A DNA stretch of 64,000 bases from Nitrosospira sp. Nl5. GTDB lineage: Bacteria; Pseudomonadota; Gammaproteobacteria; Burkholderiales; Nitrosomonadaceae. The position numbers were made by a program, and so were the translations under genes. The notes beneath the pieces are model-generated. The model saw only the letters and a list, made by a program, of their open reading frames with translations. It was not told where the DNA came from and ran no database searches. The stretch lies in assembly GCF_900102495.1 (NCBI RefSeq), contig NZ_FMVQ01000011.1, positions 1-64,000 of the forward strand. Direction: 5' to 3'. Below, one piece after another: positions 52,084-62,050 of this stretch (positions within the stretch are counted from its first letter, which is position 1; each line of letters begins with the position of its first letter).

Positions 52084-53802
52084 TCAAGCATTTTTTCCCC
52101 ATGAATCTCGCATTGTTACCGCACGGTTGAATACCGGCTTACCTTTTTCCGTATTCTCACGGTCGGCGACGAAGTAACCGTGGCGCTCGAATTGGAAGCG
52201 GTCTTCCGGTTGAACCTGGTTGAGCGAGGGTTCCACATAAGCCATGATAATTTTCTTCGAGTTCGGATTGAGATACGTTTTGTAGTCCCTTCCTCCGGCG
52301 TCAGGATGGGCATGGTCAAACAGCCGGTCATAGAGCCGTACTTCGGCTTTTTCCGCGTATTTCGCTGAAAGCCAGTGGATGTTGCCCTTCACCTTGCGTT
52401 TTTCCGCTCCTTCCGTGCCACTCTTGGTGTCCGGGTCATAAGTGCAGTGGATTTCCGTGATCTCATCGCTGGCATTCTTCACGACATTCACGCATTTTAC
52501 GATATAAGCGTAACGCAGTCGCACCTCAGCGCCCGGCGAGAGGCGAAAGTAGCCCTTTGAGCGGGTTTCCATGAAATCACTGCGCTCGATATAAATCGTT
52601 TTCGATAGCGCCACGGACCTTTTTCCCCACTCGGGCTTTTGAGGATGATTGGGGGCCACGCATTCCTCTTCGCTATTTTCCGGGTAATTGTCAATAACAA
52701 CCTTAAGTGGTTCCAGGACGGCAATGCGCCGGGGGGCGCGTTCATTCAAGTCTTCACGAAGACAGTCTTCCAATACCCCCATGTCTATCCATGAATCCGC
52801 TTTGCTGACCCCAATGCGCTCGGCGAAAAGACGGATGGATTGCGGCGTATAGCCCCGGCGGCGCAACCCTGCCAAAGTATTCATGCGCGGATCGTCCCAG
52901 CCACTAACGAAACCGCCTTCAACCAGTTCTATCAGCTTGCGTTTGCTCATTACGGCGTAGGCGAGATTCAATCTGGCAAACTCGATTTGCTGGGGGTGAC
53001 ATGGAACAACGTCTTTCAATTGATCCAGTATCCAGTCGTAGAGAGGGCGATGATCTTCAAACTCCAGCGTGCAAAGAGAGTGAGTAATTTTCTCCAGAGC
53101 ATCAGAAATGCAATGCGTGTAATCATACATCGGGTAGATGCACCATTTATCGCCAGTGCGGTGATGATACACGCGGCGGATGCGGTAGATGACAGGGTCT
53201 CGCAGGTTGATATTGGGAGACGTCATGTCGATTTTGACACGCAACACGTGAGCACCGTCGGCGAATTCACCTGCCTTCATGCGCCGGAACAGGTCGAGAT
53301 TTTCAGCGACGGTACGCTCCCGGTATGGACTATTCGTGCCGGCCTCCGTCAGTGTGCCGCGTAGAGAACGGATTTCCTCGACGGTGAGGCTATCCACATA
53401 AGCTTTTCCCCGATTGATGAGGTATTCGGCAAACTCGAAAAGTTTGTCAAAATAGTCGGAAGCATAGTGCAGGTGTTTTCCCCAATCGAAGCCGAGCCAC
53501 CTTACCGAATCGATTATGGAGTCGACATACTCCTGCTCCTCTTTTTCGGGATTGGTGTCGTCAAAGCGCAGATGACATATGCCGTTATAATCATGCGCAA
53601 GGCCGAAATTGAGGCAAATGCTTTTGGCATGACCAATATGCAGGTAGCCATTAGGTTCAGGCGGAAAACGCGTTTCCACGCGTCCCTTCCACTTGCCGGT
53701 ACGATTGTCCTCCTCAACAATGTTGCGGATAAAGTTGGAACCGGGCGGTACGCCGGAAATACTTGCAGGATCATCTTTCAAGTCAGCCTCCGGTATGTTC
53801 AT
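52084..53802 (-). CDS. glnS: glutaminyl-tRNA synthetase
   Basis: 572 residues, class I synthetase. HIGH motif in [16 protein letters not shown] (55-58); the KMSKR motif is [10 protein letters not shown] (about 285). Other GlnRS marks: [44 protein letters not shown] and the C-terminal anticodon-binding barrels. It charges tRNA-Gln. It is divergent from birA, with a TATAAT-like box on the minus strand in between (about 53838-53843). Confidence 0.98.
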   Translation of the reverse strand: MNIPEADLKDDPASISGVPPGSNFIRNIVEEDNRTGKWKGRVETRFPPEPNGYLHIGHAKSICLNFGLAHDYNGICHLRFDDTNPEKEEQEYVDSIIDSVRWLGFDWGKHLHYASDYFDKLFEFAEYLINRGKAYVDSLTVEEIRSLRGTLTEAGTNSPYRERTVAENLDLFRRMKAGEFADGAHVLRVKIDMTSPNINLRDPVIYRIRRVYHHRTGDKWCIYPMYDYTHCISDALEKITHSLCTLEFEDHRPLYDWILDQLKDVVPCHPQQIEFARLNLAYAVMSKRKLIELVEGGFVSGWDDPRMNTLAGLRRRGYTPQSIRLFAERIGVSKADSWIDMGVLEDCLREDLNERAPRRIAVLEPLKVVIDNYPENSEEECVAPNHPQKPEWGKRSVALSKTIYIERSDFMETRSKGYFRLSPGAEVRLRYAYIVKCVNVVKNASDEITEIHCTYDPDTKSGTEGAEKRKVKGNIHWLSAKYAEKAEVRLYDRLFDHAHPDAGGRDYKTYLNPNSKKIIMAYVEPSLNQVQPEDRFQFERHGYFVADRENTEKGKPVFNRAVTMRDSWGKNA

Positions 53803-53955
53803 TCATTTGCCTGATTCAGGTTGAACCGCAAGGCTGTCTATTATAGTAGGAATAGTGTTTTATTACGGTTGAATCCGGGGAACATTGCGCGGCAATGGAT
53901 GATCCGGGTAGGCGGCCGTGGCACAGCCTGCAATTTTTCCACTACACTGATTGAT

Positions 53956-54945
53956 ATGAAACCTCTCACTTTTTCCATTCTGCGTTTATTGAGTGATGGC
54001 GAATTTCATTCCGGTGTAGCCATCGCGCAGAACCTCGATGTATCGCGCGCCGGGGTTTCCAATGCGCTGCGCGGGCTGGATCAAATCGGCTTGACGGTGC
54101 ATAAAGTTCATGGCCGGGGCTACCGCCTGCTGGAACCGGTGCAATGGCTGGAGAAAGGCATTATTCTGAAACATCTCGGTGAGGAAGCGAGCAATTTTGA
54201 CCTCGAAGTGCTGGATACTGTCGAGTCAACCAGCAGCTTGTTGCTGCAAAAAGCTGCCACGGAGTTGAGCTCCCCCAGTACTGGTACTCATGCGGTGGCG
54301 ACGGAGTTGCAGACAAGCGGACGCGGACGACGCGGGCGACAATGGCATTCCGGGTTGGGGGACGGGCTCGCCTTTTCCCTGTTGTGGCGCTTCCAGCAGG
54401 GGGCAAGCTTTCTGTCGGGTTTAAGCCTGGCGGTTGGAGTCGCTATTATCCGTGCACTGAAATCTGCCGGGATCGAAGGTGTAACGCTTAAATGGCCGAA
54501 CGATGTGATGTTTAACTTCTGTAAGCTGGCGGGCATACTGATCGAACTGCAGGGGGATATGTTTGGCCCTACCGTTGCCGTGATTGGGGTGGGTATGAAC
54601 CTGAAGTTAGCGGGGAACGTACAGGCTCGCATAGATCAGGGTGCAACAGACGTATTTTCCGCCACGGGTAAAATGCCGGACCGTAATAAATTGCTGGCTG
54701 CGCTATTGATTGAGCTCATACTGGTGTTAAGAGAGTTTGAGCACCGAGGCTTTGCTCCGTTCAAGAAAGAATGGACGGATCATCATATTTGCGAAAATAA
54801 ACCTGTCACGCTTCGCCTACCCGATGGCTCGAGTCAGGAGGGGATGGTGCATGGCGTGACGGATGACGGGTCGTTACTGCTACGAACCTCCGTGGAAACG
54901 CGTGGCTACAGCAGTGGCGAGGTCACGCTGTGCAGAATGATATGA
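53956..54945 (+). CDS. birA: bifunctional biotin ligase / biotin operon repressor
   Basis: 329 residues from ATG 53956. An N-terminal winged helix (LRLLSDGEFHSGVAIAQNLDVSRAGVSNALRGLD, about 8-40) is followed by the ligase domain with GRGRRGRQWHSG (biotinyl-AMP loop), LKWPNDVM and KLAGILIELQG. It biotinylates the AccB subunit and can repress biotin genes. An earlier in-frame start at 53821 lacks conservation. Its stop overlaps the coaX ATG (ATGA). Confidence 0.96.
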   Translation: MKPLTFSILRLLSDGEFHSGVAIAQNLDVSRAGVSNALRGLDQIGLTVHKVHGRGYRLLEPVQWLEKGIILKHLGEEASNFDLEVLDTVESTSSLLLQKAATELSSPSTGTHAVATELQTSGRGRRGRQWHSGLGDGLAFSLLWRFQQGASFLSGLSLAVGVAIIRALKSAGIEGVTLKWPNDVMFNFCKLAGILIELQGDMFGPTVAVIGVGMNLKLAGNVQARIDQGATDVFSATGKMPDRNKLLAALLIELILVLREFEHRGFAPFKKEWTDHHICENKPVTLRLPDGSSQEGMVHGVTDDGSLLLRTSVETRGYSSGEVTLCRMI

Positions 54946-55700
54946 AAACTTTCTTACTGGCTGTCGATTCCGGTAATACTCACGTTAAGTGGGGGCTGCA
55001 TGACGAGCGCAACTGGCTGAAACAAGGGGCCGTGGTCCAAGGCGATCCGGGCGGAAAGGCGCTGCTGGAGCGAGAGTGGCAAGATCTAGGGGAACCCGGA
55101 TGTATCGTCGTATCCAACGTTGCCGGCCTGCAGGCGAAGGCGGACTTATCCGAGCTGTTTTCACGCTGGAAGGCGGAGCCACAATGGATCATTGCCACCG
55201 CATATCAGTGCGGTGTGCGCAATTATTACGCGGATCCTGCACAGCTCGGCAGCGACCGCTGGGCGGCGCTAATCGCCGCGTGGGAGTTGCAACGACAGGG
55301 CTGCCTGGTAGTGGACGTTGGCACTGCCATGACCATTGACGCGCTTTCCGACACAGGGGAATTTCTCGGCGGAATAATTACCCCTGGATTTGATCTAATG
55401 CGGAAAACCCTGACGGAGAATATAGCGTCGTTGAAATCCGATGGCGGAAGACTTTGCGATTACCCTGACAGCACCGTCGACGCTATATACAGTGGCGCGG
55501 TACATGCGCTGGCGGGCGCGGTGGAGCGCATGGCGGTGTTACTCACAACTACGCTGGGCCATGCGCCTGACTGCATCGTCAGTGGCGGTGGAGCCCAGCA
55601 GCTACAGCCGCAGCTTAACTTGGATGCAAGGGTAGTGGATAATCTGGTGTTGGACGGGCTCATACTGATTGCCCGGGAGAGCTCTGAAATATCGCCATAA
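54942..55700 (+). CDS. coaX: type III pantothenate kinase
   Basis: 252 residues from ATG 54942. ASKHA fold with AVDSGNTHVKWG (phosphate 1 loop, catalytic Asp), GSDRWAALIAAWEL, DVGTAMTIDALSD and GGIITPGFDLM. Type III kinases use high monovalent cation and are not inhibited by CoA, so this organism lacks the CoaA-type feedback point, as far as the window shows. It is translationally coupled to birA, a common pairing. Confidence 0.95.
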   Translation: MKTFLLAVDSGNTHVKWGLHDERNWLKQGAVVQGDPGGKALLEREWQDLGEPGCIVVSNVAGLQAKADLSELFSRWKAEPQWIIATAYQCGVRNYYADPAQLGSDRWAALIAAWELQRQGCLVVDVGTAMTIDALSDTGEFLGGIITPGFDLMRKTLTENIASLKSDGGRLCDYPDSTVDAIYSGAVHALAGAVERMAVLLTTTLGHAPDCIVSGGGAQQLQPQLNLDARVVDNLVLDGLILIARESSEISP

Positions 55701-55757
55701 ATTTAGAATGCCGATGATATAGTCGAGAATTGATTTTTTGTGGCTGCGCCTGACTTG

Positions 55758-55927
55758 AACCCAGATAATCCATTAGGCTCTGCAAGCCTACCCGAGTGCT
55801 GGCAGCCAGTTTGCGGCCATTTTTGCCGCTGCTCGGCGTCCAAGACCAGGCTATGACTCTCCCACCGACAAGACCGTCTCGCAACCTCCCTCACCATCAT
55901 CTCGCGTCCTAATGGATTATCTGGGTT
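55758..55927. mobile_element. 170-bp MITE-like element with 20-bp terminal inverted repeats
   Basis: The ends 55758-55777 and 55908-55927 are perfect inverted copies of AACCCAGATAATCCATTAGG, with about 130 bases between them. The inside encodes no complete transposase. No clear target-site duplication flanks it (TTG before, AAA after), so insertion is inferred from the inverted ends, not proved. It sits between coaX and engB; its right end is only 8 bases before the engB ATG, which has no Shine-Dalgarno sequence. An alternative is a regulatory stem-loop. Confidence 0.55.
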
Positions 55928-55935
55928 AAAAACAC

Positions 55936-56628
55936 ATGCCGGTTTTCCAGCACACAACCTTTTACACGACTGCCAACCACTTGCGAGACTTGCCGCCGGC
56001 GGACGGAGTGGAGATTGCTTTTGCCGGGCGCTCCAATGCGGGGAAGTCCAGTGCTATTAATTCGCTCACCAATCGTGGGCGTCTTGCTTTCGTCAGTAAA
56101 ACGCCGGGACGTACGCAGCACATCAACTTCTTTCAACTGGGAAGCGGTCGTTTTCTCGTCGATCTGCCTGGCTACGGTTATGCTAAAGTACCGGCTGAAA
56201 TCCGTCAGCATTGGGAACATCTGCTCAGCACCTACCTTCAGACTCGGGAATCGCTTCACGGCATGGTGCTTATCATGGACGTGCGGCATCCATTAACCCC
56301 GCTGGACCGGCGGATGCTGGCGTGGTTCTCCGCAACTGGAAAACCGGTACATGTATTGCTTACCAAATCGGATAAGCTTAGCCGGGAGCAGGCGGGAAAG
56401 ATTTTCAGGAATGTGCTGTCTTTTTTACGCGAGACCTATCCGCAAAGCAGCGTACAGTTATTTTCCAGCATGACAAAGGAAGGAGTCGACGAAGCCACTG
56501 CCGTACTGGGCAACTGGCTTGGACTGGATACGAATACGCGGGAATTAAATTCCGGTCAAAGTCAAAATAAGCCGAAAATAAAAAACCCCCGGTTAAAGGG
56601 GAATAAAACCGGGGGCAAACTACCTTAA
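55936..56628 (+). CDS. engB: ribosome biogenesis GTPase EngB (YihA)
   Basis: 230 residues. GTPase motifs: [12 protein letters not shown] (G1, about 33-41), GRTQHINFF (G2), [11 protein letters not shown] (G3), [10 protein letters not shown] (G4). It helps 50S subunit assembly. The start [21 protein letters not shown] matches the family. The C-terminus ([17 protein letters not shown]) is a basic tail encoded by the first of three hairpins. There is no ribosome site before the ATG because the region upstream is the end of the inverted-repeat element. Confidence 0.95.
   Translation: MPVFQHTTFYTTANHLRDLPPADGVEIAFAGRSNAGKSSAINSLTNRGRLAFVSKTPGRTQHINFFQLGSGRFLVDLPGYGYAKVPAEIRQHWEHLLSTYLQTRESLHGMVLIMDVRHPLTPLDRRMLAWFSATGKPVHVLLTKSDKLSREQAGKIFRNVLSFLRETYPQSSVQLFSSMTKEGVDEATAVLGNWLGLDTNTRELNSGQSQNKPKIKNPRLKGNKTGGKLP
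56571..56615 (-). terminator. intrinsic terminator on the minus strand, inside the end of engB
   Basis: The 9-bp stem CCCCCGGTT / AACCGGGGG (56586-56594 with 56607-56615, 12-base loop) is followed on the minus strand by TTTTTTATTTT, a textbook intrinsic terminator. On the plus strand it is preceded by A-residues and followed by CAAAC, so it does not terminate engB. It overlaps the engB coding end. Confidence 0.6.
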
Positions 56629-56666
56629 TAGGGGATTAAGGTACCCGCTCAGGGAGGAAAAGCGGG
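56621..56666. repeat. two further hairpins after engB
   Basis: TACCTTAAT-AGGGG-ATTAAGGTA (56621-56643, perfect 9-bp stem, covering the engB stop codon) and CCCGCT-11 bases-AGCGGG (56644-56666, perfect 6-bp stem) follow each other without a gap. Together with the hairpin before them they form a compact structured run of about 80 bases. Confidence 0.65.
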
Positions 56667-56698
56667 AGACAATCAAACACCGTCTGCAAGTAAGATAA

Positions 56699-57781
<1,083 letters not shown>

Positions 57782-57820
57782 CGCGTATTACAAGACATGT
57801 GGAACTGCAACCTAAACTCG

Positions 57821-57854
57821 CCCTGTGCGAATTCATCCCCTGCGCGAATTCATC
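57821..57854. repeat. 17-bp tandem duplication
   Basis: CCCTGYGCGAATTCATC appears twice in a row (57821-57837 and 57838-57854), differing at one base, in the region between the convergent hemB and mrcA genes. Confidence 0.85.
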
Positions 57855-57952
57855 ATAAATATGAAGATTAAGTGGCACAAAATATCCTTGTAGATAGCCC
57901 AGCTAAAAAACGTGTGGAAAACGTGGCCGACTGCCAAGCTCACGTTCATAAT

Positions 57953-60277
57953 TTACCGCGACAATAAGTCGCTTATTATATCTTCCACCGGACTCGCGTT
58001 ATCCTCGACTTTGTCATCCGCCTCGGGGGGTAACTGCTCCTGCAGAAAATGCTCCGTCATCGTACCTTCGGCTTCCCGCAAGCCGGTTTCGGGATTGATT
58101 CTGGCTGTCGTAATGCCTGGCGGGGGTGCATAAACCGCCTTTGGAACACCTTTCAGTACCTTGCTCATATAGCTTATCCACATCGGCAGGGCGGCGTGGC
58201 CGCCGGTTTCGTTATTCCCCAACGATTTAGGGTTGTCAAAGCCAATCCAGGCAATGGCGACCAGATCGGCCTGGTAACCGCAAAACCAGGCGTCCACATA
58301 ATTGCTGGTAGTGCCGGTTTTACCAGCCAGATCGGAGCGACCTAATTGTTTTGCTTTCGTTGCGGTGCCGCGTTGCACCACATCTTGCATGATGCTGGTC
58401 ATCAAAAAAGCGTTGCGCGGGTCGATGATCTGCTTCGCCTTTTCTGCCGCCAGTGCTGGTTGCGATTGCTCCAAGATATTGCCTTTCACATCCTCTATGC
58501 GTTGGATGAAATAGGGGGATACGCGAAAACCTCCATTAGCGAATGCCGCATAGCCCACTGCCATCTGCATCGGTGTAACCGAACCGGCGCCTAACGCCAT
58601 GGGCAAATAAGGAGGATGCTGCTTTGGATCGAAACCAAAGCGTGCGACATAATCCTGCGCATATTGAATGCCAATTGCCTGGAGAATACGAATTGACACC
58701 AGATTCTTGGATTTGGCAAGCCCTTCGCGCATCCGCAGCGGACCTTCGTAATTGCCGTCGAAATTCCTCGGGTCCCATTGCTCGCTTCCCGTTTCCTCCG
58801 CAGTGTAGGAGAGCGGCGCATCGTTGATGACCGTTGCTGGCGTGAAGCCTTTTTCCAGGGAAGCGGAATAAATGAATGGCTTGAAACTAGAGCCTGGCTG
58901 ACGCCATGCCTGTGTGACGTGGTTGAACTGACTGCGATTGAAGTCGAATCCCCCCACCATTGCGCGAATCGTTCCATCTCGCGCATTGATTGAAACAAAC
59001 GCAGCTTCGACCTGGGGAAGCTGTACAATTTGCCACGCCCCTTTCTCGTTCTTCCGTATCCGGATTAATGACCCCGGGCGAATATGCTGCTGATTGGAGC
59101 CTGCATTGCCGGTAAGAAATTTCTGCGCGAACTTGAGGCCATCACTCGTAATCTCAATGATTTCTCCGCCTTTGCGATATGCCTTGACGAACTTCGGGTT
59201 GGCGACCAGCGTCACGGCAGCATAAATGTCACCGCTGTCGGCTATCTCCTGTAGCGCATCTTCCAGTATCTCCTCCCGATCCAGATCACTTTTCGCCAGA
59301 TCGATCACGGCCTCGGGGCCGCGATAGCCGTGACGCCTGTCATAATCCATCACGCCCTGGCGGACCGCCTTATAGGCGGCTTCCTGATCCAGTCGCGTTA
59401 CCGTGGTATAGACCCTGTAACCTTTGGTGTAGGCATCGTCCTGGAAGCGTTCATACATGGCCTGACGTGCCATTTCCGCCACATGATCCGCACGCATGAC
59501 GAATTCCTGCGACTCGCGCTTGACACGCACCGGTTGTTTTTCCGCTTCTTTAAACTCCTCGGCAGAGATATAGCCCAGGTCGTGCATGCGCCGCAGGACG
59601 TAAAGCTGACGTGCCTTGGCGCGCTTGATGTTGACCACGGGGTTGAAGCGTGATGGGGCTTTGGGAAGGCCGGCGAGCATAGCTGCTTCAGCAAGGTTAA
59701 TGTCATTCAGGGTTTTACCAAAATAGACCTGTGCCGCGGTAGCGAAACCGTAGGCGCGCTGCCCGAGATAAATCTGGTTGAAGTAAAGTTCGAGAATCTC
59801 GTCCTTGCTTAAGCTGTGTTCAATCTTGAATGCGAGCAGCGCTTCACTGAATTTACGGTTCAGTGTTTTCTCCTTGGTCAGGAAAAAATTCCGAGCAACC
59901 TGCATTGTAATGGTGCTGGCGCCCTGCCGTACGCCGCCAGACGTGAAATTGGAATACGCCGCGCGCAGTATGCCGGTGTAGTCCACCCCTCCGTGCTGAT
60001 AGAACCGGTCGTCTTCGGCAGCCAGAATTGCCTGCTTGAGGCGTTGGGGTGCCGTACTGATTTTGACCACCTGGCGACGCTCTTCGCCGAATTCCCCGAT
60101 CAGGAAGCCTTCCGCGCTGTAGACCCGCAAAGGAATTTTCGGGCGATAATCGGTCAGTGCTTCAAGCGAGGGCAGGGTGGGGATAGTAACCAGCGCTGCA
60201 AACCCGGCCAGCAGAATACCGAGCAGACTCAGCGCAAAAAATGCGGCGATCGGGTAAACCCACCACCTGGCTAGCAT
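57953..60277 (-). CDS. mrcA: penicillin-binding protein 1A
   Basis: 774 residues from ATG 60275-60277 (TTG 60286 adds 3). One membrane helix (about 7-27), then the GT51 transglycosylase domain with EDDRFYQHGGVD (catalytic Glu) and RQGASTITMQVARN, and the class A transpeptidase with SxxK in QPGSSFKPFIYS, SxN in KSKNLVSI and KTG in LAGKTGTTSN. Between them is an OB-like insert usual for PBP1A. It polymerises and crosslinks peptidoglycan. The pilM-Q genes that often lie opposite mrcA in Betaproteobacteria are not here. Confidence 0.96.
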   Translation of the reverse strand: MLARWWVYPIAAFFALSLLGILLAGFAALVTIPTLPSLEALTDYRPKIPLRVYSAEGFLIGEFGEERRQVVKISTAPQRLKQAILAAEDDRFYQHGGVDYTGILRAAYSNFTSGGVRQGASTITMQVARNFFLTKEKTLNRKFSEALLAFKIEHSLSKDEILELYFNQIYLGQRAYGFATAAQVYFGKTLNDINLAEAAMLAGLPKAPSRFNPVVNIKRAKARQLYVLRRMHDLGYISAEEFKEAEKQPVRVKRESQEFVMRADHVAEMARQAMYERFQDDAYTKGYRVYTTVTRLDQEAAYKAVRQGVMDYDRRHGYRGPEAVIDLAKSDLDREEILEDALQEIADSGDIYAAVTLVANPKFVKAYRKGGEIIEITSDGLKFAQKFLTGNAGSNQQHIRPGSLIRIRKNEKGAWQIVQLPQVEAAFVSINARDGTIRAMVGGFDFNRSQFNHVTQAWRQPGSSFKPFIYSASLEKGFTPATVINDAPLSYTAEETGSEQWDPRNFDGNYEGPLRMREGLAKSKNLVSIRILQAIGIQYAQDYVARFGFDPKQHPPYLPMALGAGSVTPMQMAVGYAAFANGGFRVSPYFIQRIEDVKGNILEQSQPALAAEKAKQIIDPRNAFLMTSIMQDVVQRGTATKAKQLGRSDLAGKTGTTSNYVDAWFCGYQADLVAIAWIGFDNPKSLGNNETGGHAALPMWISYMSKVLKGVPKAVYAPPPGITTARINPETGLREAEGTMTEHFLQEQLPPEADDKVEDNASPVEDIISDLLSR

Positions 60278-60753
60278 GTGGGACAAATTTTGAAGAAGGG
60301 AGTCAAAATGAATATCTGCAATGATAAGAGGCCGACTTCAATCCTGAATTCAAAAAATATAGCGAGATGAAGTATAAAGTCGAAAACCTTTCGGGGATCG
60401 TGAATCCTGATTTTTTGTCGTGGCCAGTTCGCCCGTTCTTGTCGCGGTCTTGCTGAAAGTGTGCAATTATAAAGTATGCGCTGGAAAGAATACGCTATAG
60501 ATGGTTTTGAATAACAAAAGTGCTGTCAAGCTACGTTCTTATCGCGGAACTGTCGTGCAGCCTGTCGGACTTAAAGGAAATCGGCAGCAAAAGCGCCTGC
60601 CCGGTCTATATTCCACCGCTTTTTCTGCCCATAGAACAACTATTGACCTTCAGAATCGCCAAAATCTGGTCCTCGCCCAGTCACTTTTTGGCATCGATTC
60701 TTCAAGTCCGGCAGGCCGCCAGCCATGGGAACCCGAGAGATGCGGTTATGAAG
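60278..60753. other. mrcA-sirB2 intergenic region
   Basis: About 475 bases without a convincing gene. Two overlapping plus-strand frames (60501-60770, 60520-60765) lack ribosome sites and run into sirB2 antisense. The mrcA promoter should lie at 60290-60490; a TATAAT-like box occurs on the minus strand near 60470, but without a fitting -35. The region contains the second copy of the 19-bp repeat (60695-60713). Confidence 0.5.
60695..60713. repeat. second copy of a 19-bp dispersed repeat
   Basis: CGATTCTTCAAGTCCGGCA is identical to 11975-11993 next to radC. Both copies are intergenic. Confidence 0.7.
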
Positions 60754-61134
60754 TCAGGAAAATAACGTAGGACTTTTCGTTAAAGCGACCAGTACGATAT
60801 AAAGAAAAACGACCTGAGCCGCTATCCACGCGGAAATTCTCGTTTTCCGGGTTTTTCCGTATTTCAATGCCGTCATGCCGAGCCCGATATAAAGCAACAG
60901 TCCAGTGATTTTGGCGCTGAGCCATGAATTATTTATTGGATCCTGGTGGATCATGATGGCCAGCGCAATCGCGCTTGTCAGCAGCACGGTATCCACTACA
61001 TGCGGTGTAATTTTTACCCAGCGTTGCTGCAGCACGGTGGATTCCTGCATCATCCATATGCCACGCAAAGAAAACAGCAGATAACTGATTGCAACGCTGG
61101 TGACATGAATCATCTTTAGGCTTGCATAGCCCAT
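60754..61134 (-). CDS. SirB2 family membrane protein
   Basis: 126 residues with four membrane helices, matching SirB2: SLKMIHVTSVAISYLLFSLRGIWMM, VDTVLLTSAIALAIMI, GLLLYIGLGMTALKYGKTRK. SirB2 proteins are small inner-membrane proteins with a poorly known role. GGAG is 7 bases before the ATG. Its ATG is just 2 bases after the preceding gene's stop codon, so it is co-transcribed with the CopD-like gene. Confidence 0.88.
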   Translation of the reverse strand: MGYASLKMIHVTSVAISYLLFSLRGIWMMQESTVLQQRWVKITPHVVDTVLLTSAIALAIMIHQDPINNSWLSAKITGLLLYIGLGMTALKYGKTRKTRISAWIAAQVVFLYIVLVALTKSPTLFS

Positions 61135-61136
61135 GC

Positions 61137-61619
61137 TTATTCTCCGGGTAGCATCCAGCCATGGCTGCCTGCTACCGCACCGGCGACGGCAACCAGGCTC
61201 AAGCTCAGCATCATCCAGTGCATGCGCTGCATCCGCGCAAAAGTCTTTGCCGCGTCGTGCTCCGCCGTATCCTTAACCTGCCGCCGCAGCACAAATGGTT
61301 CCACCACAAATAGCATCAAGGTAAAGAGTAGCCATACCAGGACCATGGCGTGCATCCACCAGAAGCGGAGTTCGGCAAAACGGCTCCATGCATTGAGTAG
61401 ATGCACCATGTAGAAACCGCTCAAGCCGACAAGCAATGTGGTAAACCGTGCTTGAGGAGCGAAGCGGCTTTCGACACGGCTGAAAAACTCCGTTCTTTCG
61501 GATGCCGATCTCATTTGTGTCATAGCGGGAATCAGCACGGTGGTGACCATCGCCACGCCGCCGATCCACAATACCACGCCCAGCACATGCAGTACTCTGG
61601 CAAGTGCGAATTCATCCAT
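61137..61619 (-). CDS. CopD-like membrane protein
   Basis: 160 residues with four membrane helices: ARVLHVLGVVLWIGGVAMVTT, RFTTLLVGLSGFYMVHLL, FWWMHAMVLVWLLFTLMLFV and MHWMMLSLSLVAVAGAVAGSH. Histidines at helix starts (LHVLG, MHAMV, MHWMM) are the marks of the CopD/DUF2269-type family that may bind copper or haem. It is paired with SirB2, two small membrane proteins that often occur together. Exact role unknown. Confidence 0.82.
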   Translation of the reverse strand: MDEFALARVLHVLGVVLWIGGVAMVTTVLIPAMTQMRSASERTEFFSRVESRFAPQARFTTLLVGLSGFYMVHLLNAWSRFAELRFWWMHAMVLVWLLFTLMLFVVEPFVLRRQVKDTAEHDAAKTFARMQRMHWMMLSLSLVAVAGAVAGSHGWMLPGE

Positions 61620-62050
61620 AAAAGGTAATCTCCTTACGTTGCCCGCTTTTTCCGCTTATCCTGCTCACAATGACACATCCCGCTTTTGACTCTGGTTCAT
61701 CCACGGAATTCAATAGCGGTGATTGCATCAGCGCGGCACTCGCCTGGTATGCATCGTGCCGCGCGCTTCGTCACTTGTGTTATACGCGCTGTTTCCCCAC
61801 GCACATGGTCACGCGCGAGCAAACCGGTTACCTTTTCCTTGTCATCGCTAAAGTGATAGGTATCGAATTTTCCGGTGCCGGCGCGGGGTCGGGAAGTTCC
61901 ACATCCTTGTCGATCAGGTTTTGCCGAAGCGCTTGTCCGTCAACCAACCGCCCATCTCAAGTTCAGTATTTGGGATCGGATTCTTTTCAAGAATGAGCAG
62001 GAATAGGAAAGCTTACCACCGCTGCGTCTGATGGCTTCGCCTAGCCGGCA
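61620..62050. other. lpd-copD intergenic region
   Basis: 431 bases without a gene I can support. A minus-strand frame of 39 codons (TTG 61945-61947 to TAA 61828-61830, translating to MVDGQALRQNLIDKDVELPD with a Pro-rich continuation) looks somewhat protein-like but has no clear ribosome site and no family signal; it may be a remnant. A 108-codon plus-strand frame (61670-61996) shows no protein-like features. No terminator or RNA gene is seen. Confidence 0.45.

Noticed and set aside
61670-61996. 108-codon plus-strand frame in the lpd-copD gap
   Set aside because: Ser/Cys-rich, no ribosome site, no hydrophobic core or family pattern.
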